A stretch of DNA of 64,000 nucleotides from Dasyornis broadbenti (Eukaryota > Chordata > Aves > Passeriformes > Dasyornithidae), in assembly GCA_013397935.1 (NCBI GenBank), contig VZRN01011464.1, positions 3,112,236 through 3,176,235 of the forward strand, in the 5' to 3' direction. This document shows, in pieces, positions 1-9,340 of this stretch. The stretch's first letter is position 1. Every line of letters starts with the position of its first letter. The notes below the pieces were generated by a model. It was not told the origin of the DNA, did not search any database, and saw nothing but the letters and a program-made list of their open reading frames with translations. The translations under genes and the position numbers were made by a program.

Positions 1-519
1 TTTCTTTCACAGTTCTAGAATGATAAGTTTGGAAACCAAAGGAGACATACAATCACTCTGTACCTTCCTCAAAAGCTATATACAAGACGCTGTAATTCTC
101 AAGTCTTCAGTTTAAGAAGAACTGACTAAAACTAGTCCTTACTGGAAAGTTTCTTTAAACCTGTAGTTAAAACAAGATTAACTGTCTAGACTGTGTCTTG
201 TGATACAGTTTTCAACTCAGCGCCATTACAACCATTCCAATTACAAGTTCGGTCCCTCTGTCTACTCAGGTAAGCCAAGAGCATCATCAACTGTTAAAAT
301 GTATCTTTAGCCCTATTAATTTGGAAGAGTTAAAGAGTAATGAACACCAAACAAATTTAAATATTCAGAACTTCTCAGGTTCAAAGACCAAATCTACCAT
401 CCTGTATACAATTTTAAATTCTCAACTGTCAAATAAAGGCTATTAGTTTCACCAGCTTCTGTGACTGATAAATAACTGTTCTGCACAACATCCTTAACTC
501 TGAAAAGGAGAGACATGAA
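1..519. other. AT-rich stretch, nothing recognised
   Basis: No coding frame, RNA gene or repeat family is recognisable here. The base composition is AT-rich with short A and T runs, like the DNA up to about 5.3 kb. If the minus-strand transcript that begins near 8.27 kb runs this far, this would be intron, 3'-UTR or downstream flank. Confidence 0.5.
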
Positions 520-1577
520 TGTGACAGATGGACCACTGGGTGGATAAAGAACTGGCTGCATGGTTGCACTCGTAAGAGCTGCAAGCTGTCAAGCTCGATG
601 TCAAAGTGGAGACAAGGGATGAGTGGCATTCCTCAGGAACTGGTATTGGGACCATAGATGTTTAAAATCTTTGTTGGCAACATGGATTAAACACACTCTC
701 AGCAAGTCTGTCAATGATATGCAGCTCTGCGGTGTGGCCAACGTTCTGGAGGGAAGAGATATCCAGAGGGACCTTGACAGGCTTGAGAGGTGGGCTTGTG
801 TCAACCTCATGAAGTTCAACACAGCCAAGTGCAAGGTGCTGCACCTGTGTCAGGGCAATCAGAAGCACAAGTATAGGCTGGGCAGAGAGTGGGTGGAGAA
901 CAGCCCTGAGGAGGACAGAGGCTTGGAGGTGCTGGTTGATGAGAAGAACAACACAACTCGGCAGCGTGCACTCCCAGCCCAGAAAGCCAACCATGCCCTG
1001 GACTGCATCAAAAGTAGTGTGGGCAGCAGCTCAAGGGAGGTGATTCTGCCCCTCTGCTCTCAAGAAATCCTACCTGGAGTTCTTTGTCAAGCTCTGGGGT
1101 CCACACACAAGAAAGAAGTGGACCTGTTAGAGCAGATCCAGAAGAGGTCACAAATATAATCCAGAGGCCTGGGCACCTCTCCTACAAAGACAAGCTGAAA
1201 GAACAGAGGTTACTCAGCCTGGTGAAGAGAAGGTTCCGGAACACCTTAATGAAGCCTTTCAGTACCTAGAAGGGGCTTATGAAAAAAGAGAGTGACTTTT
1301 TACATGAGTAGATACTGATAGGACAAGGGGAACAGTTTTAAACTAAAAGATGAGATATTTAGATTAGATGGTAGGAAGAAATTCTTTACTGTGAGGGTGC
1401 TGAGTCACTAGAAACAGGCTGCCCAGGGAAGCAGTGCATGTCCCATTCCTGGAAGTTCAAGGCCAGACTGGATGAGGCTTTGAGCAGCCTGGTCTAGTGG
1501 AAGGTGTCCCTACCCATGGCAAGGGCGTTGGAACAACACAATTTTGAAGGTCCCTTCCAACTCACACCGTTCTAAGA
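520..1577 (+). mobile_element. CR1 LINE, 5'-truncated copy, 3' half of ORF2 and tail
   Basis: This is a truncated copy of the CR1 non-LTR retrotransposon, the dominant LINE of birds. The frame at 623-1159 translates to the region after the reverse transcriptase catalytic core: LEGRDIQRDLDRLERWA, VNLMKFNTAKCKVLHL, LEVLVDEKNN and SREVILPL are typical CR1 ORF2 stretches. The frame shifts by one base near 1130-1160 and resumes as GHLSYKDKLKEQRLLSL. The copy continues through the 'gaaattctttactgtgagggt' part, written here in part, and closes with a CR1-type tail of 'gtcccttccaact' and 'ttctaag' by about 1577. Stops and frameshifts show it is dead. The 5' end is the usual LINE truncation. It lies antisense to the minus-strand transcript proposed from the island at 8.27 kb. 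Confidence 0.93.
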
Positions 1578-3789
1578 TAAGGGGGCCAACAACAGATTAT
1601 GCATCTTCCTTCTGAAGATGCAATATAAAGTACAATAATGTCATTAAAATTTAGTCTTATCATCTCGTCTTTGAACTTGATGGCAATTTATTTTTGTGAT
1701 GAAGATATAAACATGAATGATTACCTAGATTATGACGGTATAAAATACAAAAAAATGTAACTACAAATGAGAATAAAATAAAAAAGCTTTCCTTAACCTG
1801 AGCCTGCAGTATGAAATTTCAGTATTTACACTATCCAAGCACTAACTTAAAACTAAATTCTAAAACTAGGAAAACCACTATTTTGGCAAGCGTCTAATCT
1901 GTAAAACTGCTGGTCCCTTCCAAGTCTCACCTAGGTTTTACAACACTGCATCTCCATCTAAGCAATGTATGAACTATCACATGAAACGAGATAGCACTCT
2001 TGTAATACAATATGCAAAACTAATACACTCTACTTGCACAGGACGCAATCTGTGTGCTACTATAATATATACTTCACATGCACTTTTGAAACATGTAACT
2101 TGAATGGACACTGATTTATTACCATAGGTCTTACCAATAGTTTAATTTTGAAAAATAAGATACAAAACCACTTAGGTCAGGCATGTAAAAAAAAAAATAC
2201 TCTGTGTAGTAAAACTGCCTGTCTTCAAAGGTTTACAGAAAGACTTAATTATTACAATTTTCTAACAACCAACACAGCTTAAAATCTTGCCTGTTTCATT
2301 AACACATTAAGATTTCCAAGAGGAAATAAAAATAATCTCAATATCTCCTAGCAAGTATATGAAACCTTGGAAAGGTTTCTTTTAAGTACTTGTTTGTTAT
2401 GCCTTAAAGGTAACAGCAGTTTTTCTTTGAACATAACTACAGCAGCTTTTTTCTATAATATGAAGGTCATGAGCAGAATTTTGGATCCTCAAAGAGATTA
2501 AGTTTTGTGGGTACAACTCTTTGGTTACTAAGAAAATGTGAACACTGAAGTAGATAGAAATAACCATCTTGCACCATTCAAAAACACACCAAAAAAATCA
2601 GTATTTTAAATAATACAGAATTCGGAAACATGGAATTGAGGATTTTCTCCCTAATCCACATATCTGCTGAAACATTTTTTCTCCAGAAATGTCTTAAGTA
2701 TCACTCTTGACAATAAAACAAAACTACCATTTGCACAATGGAAAGATTTCAACAGCGTACCTGTTGAAAAAATACTGTCTAACGAAATTTGCTTGAGAGA
2801 TTCACAAATACTCATTTGTATGGAAGCCACAATGCCAATAACACAGATGCACTTCTTTATATCTCTACAGAAGTCTGAATTGAGTTCTATTTTATATCTT
2901 CACTCATCTATACCCCTCCCATTAAATTTTGTTAGAACATCACGTGACAACAGCAAAATACTTTCATTAAACCTTCATTTACATTAATCTGGTTAGAACA
3001 ATACCATGATTCCACAATTACATACACCACTCCTTAACTCAGTCCCACAAATAGTCCTTACTAAAATTAGTATTAGTGCACATGCAAAATTAATACTGTC
3101 CTTAGTCAAACCAAGATCAGAACTGGAGAAACACTACAGCCTTCAGTGTGACACTGATTTCTGTATTTCTGCTGCTTTCCAACAGAACTGTAATAGTTGT
3201 GTGTGCTGAAACTGTCCAAGAGAAATCAAAAGCTGCATTACCTCAACACAACCTGAAGAGGTTACTTAGTCCTAAGAGAAACTTTGCCTAGATTTAGTCT
3301 AAAGAGCCAGTATTATTTCCCCTCTGGAATTTCCCACATGGCAAAAATACTCGCCCAAAAGGCTAAGTGACAGTTAAGCAAATTTTTCCTTCAGATATGA
3401 AAACCTTCAAGATACATAAATGGTTTCATAACTCCAATCCATACTATTGCATTTGTAACACAATGTTTGTGGAACAGAAATGTGTCTTAAAAAAAAGAAA
3501 TTCAGATTTCAAACTTTCCCTCTTTCAAAAGGTTTGTATTAGTTTTGAGGGACGGAGATATTTCATTCTTTATGAATGTATAAGTAAAAACATAAACGGA
3601 GTTTAAAAATAAAGGCAGAATTTGTTTTGTAGTCTCATCTCCTTAAAACAAATCACATATCTGTTTTCACAAATGGAGAAACTGAGTCACAAAGGCAAAC
3701 TGACTCATTAAAACTCATACAGGAAAACTCCGGAAGATCTCTATAAATTCCCAAGAGGTTGTCAGTGCATAAAATAAGCTGTAAAATTT
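1578..3789. other. AT-rich noncoding DNA, no gene recognised
   Basis: I see only chance frames of under 80 codons here, with no family resemblance. Short A runs (for example near 2190) and scattered TTTATT motifs (AATAAA when read on the minus strand) occur, for example near 1690 and 2113. This is compatible with 3'-UTR or downstream flank of a minus-strand gene, but nothing in it is diagnostic. Confidence 0.45.
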
Positions 3790-5370
3790 GAAAATGAGTA
3801 TTTTTTGATTTATTTTGCTATTTCACTCTCCCAAATACTTTCTGTAAAGCGTACAAAGTTATTTTCCTCTAATTGTGAATCAGACGTCTGCTTGAGAACA
3901 TGGCAGAGGCCATGAAGAACTGCAGACTGTATAGCCCTCTAAGTCATAGCGTCAGAAAAAAAAAAATCAAGAACAGGAGCTTTCAACCTAAGGAGAGAAA
4001 AGAAAAACGCAAAAGGTTTCCACAACAGCCTGTATACTCTTTAGAGACTTTTTCATGTACTTTTAAATAAACAGAATATGACATGGTTTAGGAAAAAAAA
4101 GCCTGTTTATATAAATAAAAATGATGGGACCATGCATTACTGGAGAATTAACAAAAACACTCAGCCTTTGGCCTCAAAACATGCTAAAGGCATGCATTAA
4201 CGATACCCTAAAAGTCTAACTATCTTACTGTTTAACTTTAGGTATACCTCAAATCACACGTCAGTGGTTCCAAATTAAAATTCTTCAGAGATTGAAGACA
4301 GCTTTGCCACTTCAATACCTCACTTTTGATTGCTTAGATCAGGGTTCTAAAGCTATACCGGAACAGGAATTTGTATCTCATTAATTTAAAGGACAGGATT
4401 AAAGACAGACATTAAAAAAAAAGGTGGAAAATTATTTTTTGTTATTGTTGCTTAAAACATACAATTTGCAGCCTCTATAGTACATATCAGAGTACACTAC
4501 ACCAACTACCAAATAATGAATCCTTGTGACCTCCCTTCCCCCCACTCAAACATATTTATAGTGGTGATACTAAAAGGTTCATATTTCATTTAGGAAAAAA
4601 ATTAGAGGTTATGAACTGCACCTTCCCTCAGCATTTCTATGTGTACTACCACATATACAACTTATACAGCAAAATACAAAATAAATTCAAGAAAAAAAAT
4701 GTAATGCCAAGATTACACAGCAGAAGAAAGTCTATGTCTTTAAATAAAGTAACAAGTTATAATCTCACATGCATTATTCTTTTAAGTATTAACTTCATTT
4801 TGTATTCTCAAACTATGAATATATGGAATACTTATACTGATGTCCAGTGAAGGTATTTCCTGGAAGGTGAACATGACGTTCACAAATGTGTTTCCACAAA
4901 GAATTTAGTTGACTGTCTTAGTGATCTTAATCCACTACTCGTGTTGATACCTATTACTGATTTTATGTCGTTAGTAGAACAGACAGATGTACAGTATTGG
5001 TCACAAATGCAGGAGCTTTTCCAATTTACCAAACTGACACACATATTACCTTACAGCACCATATACACACCCCTTGAAGGAGCTGCTTGAGTCTGTTGCC
5101 TCTTTCCACCCCCCTTCTCCCCGACAAGAGTGGTCTCGTTCACTTGCCTTTCACACACATAACCAATAAAATTAATCAGCTGGAACACAGCATTTTTAAA
5201 TCGCAGTAAAGTCAAGAGATGTTTTGTACGTTATTTGAAGGGATGAGCCTTTTCATTTAAACATAGTAAGACTCTAATATGCTGCAGACAAACGCACTGC
5301 ATGGGGTGTGGAGGACCCGAGCTGATTAGATTACCACAACATCAGCCTGAGGCCGCCATTTTTAGAATCT
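3790..5370 (-). ncRNA. Putative third (terminal?) exon of a minus-strand spliced noncoding transcript
   Basis: Read on the minus strand, a good acceptor ends at 5371: the intron closes with TTTCCCTCTTTTGTCCTTTAG-type pyrimidines (about 20 bases), with a TATTAAT-like branch site a little upstream. The exon then begins AGATTCTAAAAATGGCGG. All three frames stop within about 40 bases; the one good-context ATG (in AAAAATGGCGG) gives a five-codon ORF, MAASG then stop. That argues against a coding exon entered from upstream. The left boundary is a guess: the first clear AATAAA on the minus strand that I find is the complement of 3809-3814, which would place cleavage near 3790. An internal donor is also possible, for example the weak GTG|GTAATC just inside the exon. 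This could be the last exon of a lncRNA or a 5'-UTR exon. Confidence 0.4.
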
Positions 5371-6545
5371 CTAAAGGACAAAAGAGGGAAATTAATAAAT
5401 TTGCTCCACATTTTTCTAAAAGTAACTTTAAAAGTATAGTGATGATAATCAATTAATCATGTATTGTAAGTACTGCCATGGATATCTCTTGCTTTTCTCT
5501 GATCTGAACCCTGAGTAACAAAACCGCTTCGTTATTATTCCTTTAAGGTACTGTAAATAAACAGACTAAAACATTCCTAAATCTAGATGCAGCATTCAAC
5601 TTCTGCTTTTGACGACACGTAGTATGTACCATTTTAAAGACCTCAGGGCTTTCAGACACCGCGCATTCCCTAATGGCCGAGTATGGGGGATACTGGACCT
5701 TTATAATCAGGCTATATTATGTTTCTCTACCCTATTTAGTACTACACAGTGAACCGTTTGTTTCTCCTCCCCTATGTCTGCAGCAATGGGGTCTAACCCA
5801 CCAACACTTACTGCTTCAGGAAAGAGACTGAAATATGCCACCCAGGGAACACGCACACTGGCTGCAGAAACTAAAGCAAGAAAGGGGTGCACCAGTGTAA
5901 CTACTTGCAGCCTCGAGAAAGGGGGTGGGGAGAATGATCCCCTTTAAAATTGGCACAGGAACTCCTGGGGACAGCTCTCCGTTTGTCCAGGTTACACCAC
6001 GAAGCGCAGATATTAACAGGGAGGCAGGCAGGGAGGCGGGGGTGTGGAAGGCAAAGAGATTAGGCCTATAACGAACCATTTTAGTACCACAAAGCAAAAA
6101 TATACAGGATGGAGGAAAAGAATAGGCTTCCCCAAGCTTCGTAAAACTCAATACGCAGTCCCAATAACGTACAAACCCGTTCTGAAAACCGCCAGCCCAA
6201 GGAAGCCTATGCTGTCACATAATAGCTCCTTTTGGCTCATTTTCCAAGCATAATGCATAAATCTGGCGTAACTGCCAAAAAATTCTCCTCAGCTCCTCCA
6301 GTTACAGTAACCCGCCATATTCATAAGACACAGCGACAGCCTGCCATTTTTTAACCAAACCCCACAAAAGGAAGAGCAAATTCAAGGCAACTTAAACAGA
6401 AATTAAACACATTTCAGGGTGGGAAGGACTTGTACTCGCACAGAAGGTAATGAGACGCTCCCGTCGCATTTCATTCCCTTCTCTCAACCCCCCCCTCCCC
6501 CAAAGCACCCACAGCAGAATATGCTGGTAATAACCAAAAACTCAC
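5371..6545 (-). other. Putative intron 2 of the minus-strand transcript
   Basis: This stretch lies between the donor at 6545 (ACCG|GTGAGT on the minus strand) and the acceptor at 5371. It contains no recognisable gene. The minus-strand frame at 5816-6151 (111 codons) resembles no known protein. Several ATGG-containing motifs on the minus strand occur inside it: complements at 6072-6082, 6311-6320 and 6342-6350. A C-rich run (ccccccctccccc) lies near 6487-6500. Confidence 0.4.
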
Positions 6546-6671
6546 CGGTAATGGTCACAGGCCAGGCAGCAGGACCCCTCAGCTGAGCCCGTTCTCTATC
6601 CCAACCAAAACAATGCAACAACCCCACTGCGGATATCCCTACCCTAGGCAGGACTCAGCCCTCCGTGGGCT
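6546..6671 (-). ncRNA. Putative exon 2 (126 nt) of a minus-strand noncoding transcript
   Basis: Both edges carry strong splice signals on the minus strand. On the 5' side is a long uninterrupted pyrimidine tract (complement of about 6676-6702) ending in TTTTACTAG, with AG at 6673-6672. On the 3' side the exon ends ACCG and the intron starts GTGAGTTTTTGG at 6545. Translation is blocked in every frame: TAG in frame 0 after ten codons, TAG in frame 1 after eight, TGA in frame 2 after four. The exon is therefore noncoding, either lncRNA or 5'-UTR. It sits at the left shoulder of the CpG island, about 1.36 kb downstream of exon 1. Confidence 0.48.
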
Positions 6672-7593
6672 CTAGTAAAAGAAAGAAAAGGGAAAGAGGA
6701 GACCCCCCCTCCCCCCAAACCTTGCTCAGTGCGCAGAACCCTACAGCGACCAGCTCAAAGGCGCCTTTGCCCTGGGACCTGTGTACAAACCCCGCTGCTG
6801 CCGCCGCTGCTGCTGCTCCCGTGCCTCCCTCCCTCCAGCCTCCTACGCTCCCTTCTATGTCACTGCCTCTCTCTGGGAAAATGGCGTCCGCTCTCCCCTC
6901 CCTCCCCCTGCACGGGGCTCACCCGCCCCGCCTGACAGGGGCAGGGTTACCAAGGCGAAGCCAAACAGCCGCCATTTTGCTTACGGGCCGGGAGTGCAGC
7001 TCGCGCCCGCCGAGCCCTCAGAGTCCATTTTGCAACGCACTGAACGGCTCGGGGGTCTGGGCGCGGCCGCGGCACCAGACTGCGGCAGGGGCTTGGCAGG
7101 GGGGCCGTGAGGAGGGAAGTAGGGCAGCGGAGGAGGGGCGGCTGCAGTGGGGGCTGGCGCCGGGGGCGATCCGCAGCCCCGGCGGCGCAGCCCGCGCGGG
7201 AGGGGCGGGGGCTCCGTCCCGGCCTGTTGTGGGACCGAGCGCGGGTGGGAGCGAGGGTGTCTGAGTCAGAGCTGCATCCTCCGAGCAATAAACGCCAAAA
7301 TACTCTCCTCGGCCGCTCTCACACCCGCAACCATCGGCTTCTTCGTCACGACCGGCGGTGTTCTCGGCATACGCGTTCTTTATGAATCTCAAACAGCACA
7401 TTTCGGCCCAAACTGCGCGAAAAGCCAGGCACACCCGCCGGATCTCACACACGCAGAAGAACTGACTGAGGGGCGGGGAAGAGGGGAGCGAAAAAGGAGC
7501 AGGAGTTTTTGCAGATCTGCTCAGGAGGTATTGACTGAAACTCTCAGTAAGACACTCGAGGCTGAGAATCTTCCCCGAAGCGTTTAGGACTCG

Positions 7594-7601
7594 TATATAA
7601 G
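7594..7601 (+). promoter_or_regulatory. TATA-box-like element inside the island
   Basis: TATATAAG on the plus strand is a near-consensus TATA box, unusual inside a GC-rich island. A start about 25-30 bases downstream would fall near 7625, just before the hairpin-forming sequence at 7630-7651. There is no recognised gene or donor downstream, so this may be fortuitous. Confidence 0.3.
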
Positions 7602-7629
7602 GCAAGTGGGAGTAAGCGTCTTTCCTTAA

Positions 7630-7651
7630 AGCGAGTGGGACAGCACTCGCT
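7630..7651. repeat. Short inverted repeat in the CpG island
   Basis: AGCGAGTG (7630-7637) and its exact reverse complement CACTCGCT (7644-7651) flank a six-base spacer, giving a perfect 8-bp stem. It lies about 30 bases downstream of the TATA-like element. It could be a 5'-UTR hairpin or a palindromic factor site. Confidence 0.55.
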
Positions 7652-8034
7652 GAAGGAATTTCTGTTCTGCAGGGAACGAGACAAGCAGTGAACGAGCCTC
7701 GTTTGCTTTTTAGGGAGCAGGAATGAAGCGCTTCCATCCAGACCGGCGGGCGCTGCCAAAGCCAGGAGCTCGCTCAGCCTTTCAGGGCAGACGCAGCTTC
7801 TGCCATTCGTAATGAGCCCCTCTTCCTGCCACCATTTCTCTTCCCAACTCCCGCTCTACCCGTAGTACGCCGCCCTGCCTCCCCTGTCCGGCTTTAGCCC
7901 CTCTAGCGATACGGCTGATTGAGGGAGGGGAGGCGGTGGCTGGGGTTTCGTTCGACGCCCACCAGGGGCTGAGCGAGCCTCCTTCAGTGCGCAAACTCGG
8001 GGCACCAGATAAAAGCTGGGCTGGCAGCTCTTAC

Positions 8035-8270
8035 CCTGCTTCGATGGAGCCGCCACATTCGGGTGACTGGAGAAGCAGTTAGCAGCAGCGCCATAGACTA
8101 GCGTCCCCCCACACCTTGGGCACAGAGAGTTTGGGGCTCTAAACAGCTGCTGCTGCGGCAAGAGGGAGCCGAGGTGAAGGAATCTGCTAGCTGGTTGGAC
8201 GCAGAGGAGGCGGCTGTGATGGGGCATTAAGTCTGAGGGAGGAGGGGGGGCGATTAAACGTCTTGTGATC
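8035..8270 (-). ncRNA. Putative exon 1 (start side uncertain) of the minus-strand transcript
   Basis: On the minus strand the sequence reads into CCATCGAAGCAGG and then GTAAGAGC, a strong splice donor (GT at 8034-8033). The right boundary at about 8270 is only an estimate: the transcription start should lie between here and the opposed CCAAT boxes at 8563-8606. The stretch is GC-rich and has no convincing coding frame; a 138-codon minus-strand frame at 7856-8272 reads straight through the donor and resembles nothing. Spliced to 6671-6546 and then 5370, it would give a noncoding leader or a lncRNA. Confidence 0.45.
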
Positions 8271-8277
8271 ATGGCGG
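8271..8277 (+). promoter_or_regulatory. YY1-like site
   Basis: ATGGCGG within GATCATGGCGGAG matches the core of the YY1 motif (A-A-N-ATGGCGGC). It lies at the presumed start zone of the minus-strand transcript. The ATG also opens a 144-codon plus-strand frame that I regard as a random frame. Confidence 0.4.
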
Positions 8278-8396
8278 AGTCTATGGGTATTTTTTTCCTG
8301 TCTAACTCTTCTGTGCGTGTGTTTCTTGTTTCTTTCTCTTTCTCCTTAGGGCGCTTGGCTGGGGCTGCTCGCTCGGGTTCTGCCTGTTGTTGCGCG

Positions 8397-8406
8397 AAAT
8401 GGCGGC
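8397..8406 (+). promoter_or_regulatory. YY1-like site
   Basis: AAATGGCGGC is a close match to the YY1 consensus. It lies about 160 bases from the inverted CCAAT pair, on the minus-transcript side. Confidence 0.45.
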
Positions 8407-8562
8407 TGGCGTCTTGGTGGGTTTGGTTGTCGGTTTTTTGTGTAGGGTTTTTTTTTTCCCCTTCCCCTCCTATTCCCCTCCCCGCACTTGTGCCTTGGCT
8501 GCGGCTCCGCAGCGAACCGCGGCGGAGCTCGAGTCAGGAGGGGGGCGGGAGCGCCGTGGTAG

Positions 8563-8621
8563 CCAATGGCCGGGCCGGCCGGTGTGGCCCGGCGCGCCCT
8601 GATTGGCTGGCGCTGACATCA
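8563..8621. promoter_or_regulatory. Opposed CCAAT boxes plus CRE/ATF-like site
   Basis: CCAAT at 8563-8567 (plus orientation), ATTGG at 8602-8606 (CCAAT on the minus strand) and TGACATCA at 8614-8621 (one base from the CRE TGACGTCA) lie within 60 bases in the most GC-rich part of the island. CCAAT boxes normally bind NF-Y about 60-100 bases upstream of a start. The pair is well placed to serve starts on both sides. Confidence 0.6.
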
Positions 8622-8881
8622 TCCTGCAGCAGGGGCAGCTGCAGCTGGGCAGGGTCGGGAGTTGCCGGGGGAGGCGAAGGGAGAAAACGGGCGCCATGAT
8701 CCCAGCGCCAGGGAGGACTCCGCCAGCAGGGCGTCCCCGAAGAGCTGGCAAAAAGCAGGAAAGAAAAGCAGGACCAGGCCTGGGCTTCTCCTTCCCAAAA
8801 TGCGCTGGGGCTGTGCAGAGAGGAGCGGGGAACGAGCGAGAGGGGAGCAACTCGTGCCTGCCTTTGTAACTGCGTCAGTAC

Positions 8882-8891
8882 AAGATGGCGC
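8882..8891 (+). promoter_or_regulatory. YY1-like site at a possible plus-strand start
   Basis: AAGATGGCGC is preceded by TGCGTCAG at 8871-8878, an ATF/AP-1-like sequence. In many TATA-less vertebrate promoters a YY1 element of this form sits just downstream of the start, so plus-strand transcription may begin close to 8870-8885. Confidence 0.4.
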
Positions 8892-8934
8892 AGGGTGTCC
8901 CTGGAGAGGGAAGGGAGTTGCACGTCCGCCGGAG

Positions 8935-8945
8935 GTCATGTGACC
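8935..8945. promoter_or_regulatory. M-box / E-box
   Basis: GTCATGTGACC contains TCATGTGA, the M-box form of the CANNTG E-box bound by MITF/TFE and USF family proteins. It is about 50 bases downstream of the YY1-like site at 8882. Confidence 0.4.
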
Positions 8946-9095
8946 GCGTTGCATTCCTGTGGGGTTTGGCTGCGGACCAAGCTGGCTTAGGCGGTGGCGG
9001 CTGCTGCCCGGGAGAGCCCGGGCTTCCCTCCCCCTCCTCCCGCACAACGTCGTCCGTCCCGCGCTGGTTCCCTTCCCCCATCAGCCTTATGCACG

Positions 9096-9168
9096 AGGGT
9101 GTAGCTGCTGCCGAGGAACGTTCTCGCTTCTCTCCTTACTCTCCACCCACTTCCAGGGTGTAGCTGCT
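9096..9168 (+). repeat. Exact 14-bp direct repeat, 59-bp offset
   Basis: AGGGTGTAGCTGCT occurs at 9096-9109 and again at 9155-9168. The segments after each copy share C/T-rich composition but little exact sequence, so this may be a decayed two-unit tandem. It sits at the right edge of the CpG island. Confidence 0.6.
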
Positions 9169-9340
9169 CTTGGGGGAAGCTTTCCATTCCGCCCCCTCTC
9201 TGCGCAAGGCTTTACCCACCGCCAGGGAAAGTTCCCCCTGGGCGCCTGCTGGCTCCGCCCGAGCGTGGGAGCCGGGTGCCCTAACGGTAGTGCCGCCCGC
9301 TCGGTGCGAAGGCACTCTGCTCTAAGTTAAGTTCCTGGGG

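Larger units (their letters stand above)
6672..8034 (-). other. Putative intron 1 of the minus-strand transcript, inside the CpG island
   Basis: This lies between the exon 1 donor (GTAAGAG starting at 8034) and the exon 2 acceptor at 6672. The long frames here, including one of 239 codons on the minus strand at 7018-7737 and one of 199 codons on the plus strand at 6665-7264, have the Ala/Pro/Arg/Gly/Ser-rich composition expected of random frames in CpG-rich DNA and resemble no known family. A further minus-strand donor-like GTGAGC near 6921 could serve an alternative first exon. AP-1-type TGAGTCA occurs at 7262-7268. Confidence 0.4.
6590..9340. promoter_or_regulatory. CpG island, probable bidirectional promoter
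   Basis: The stretch is dense in CpG and GC compared with the CpG-poor DNA on both sides, and carries many GGCGG/GGGCGG (Sp/KLF-type) boxes. The most CpG-rich parts are about 6940-7260 and 8510-8700. Between the two likely start zones lie CCAAT at 8563-8567, inverted CCAAT (ATTGG) at 8602-8606 and the CRE/ATF-like TGACATCA at 8614-8621. YY1-like cores are scattered through it. Opposed CCAAT boxes and no central TATA are typical of divergent vertebrate promoters. The minus-strand side has convincing splice signals (exon 1 at 8035-8270). The plus side shows no strong donor, so the plus transcript may be short, unspliced here, or use a weak donor. Confidence 0.85.

Noticed and set aside
6665..7264. 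199-codon plus-strand frame, Ala/Pro-rich
   Set aside because: It covers the complement of the pyrimidine tract and acceptor of the proposed minus-strand exon 2, includes a GCC/GCT repeat giving poly-Ala, and has no recognisable domain.
7018..7737. 239-codon minus-strand frame in the CpG island
   Set aside because: Its composition (Ser, Pro, Ala, Arg) is that of random translation of GC-rich DNA, it resembles no family, and frames of similar length exist on the opposite strand over the same bases.
8265..8699. 144-codon plus-strand frame starting in ATGGCGGAG
   Set aside because: The start has a good context but the frame runs through a T-rich tract (FFFSPSPP) and GC-rich promoter DNA, overlaps longer random frames on the other strand, and resembles nothing.
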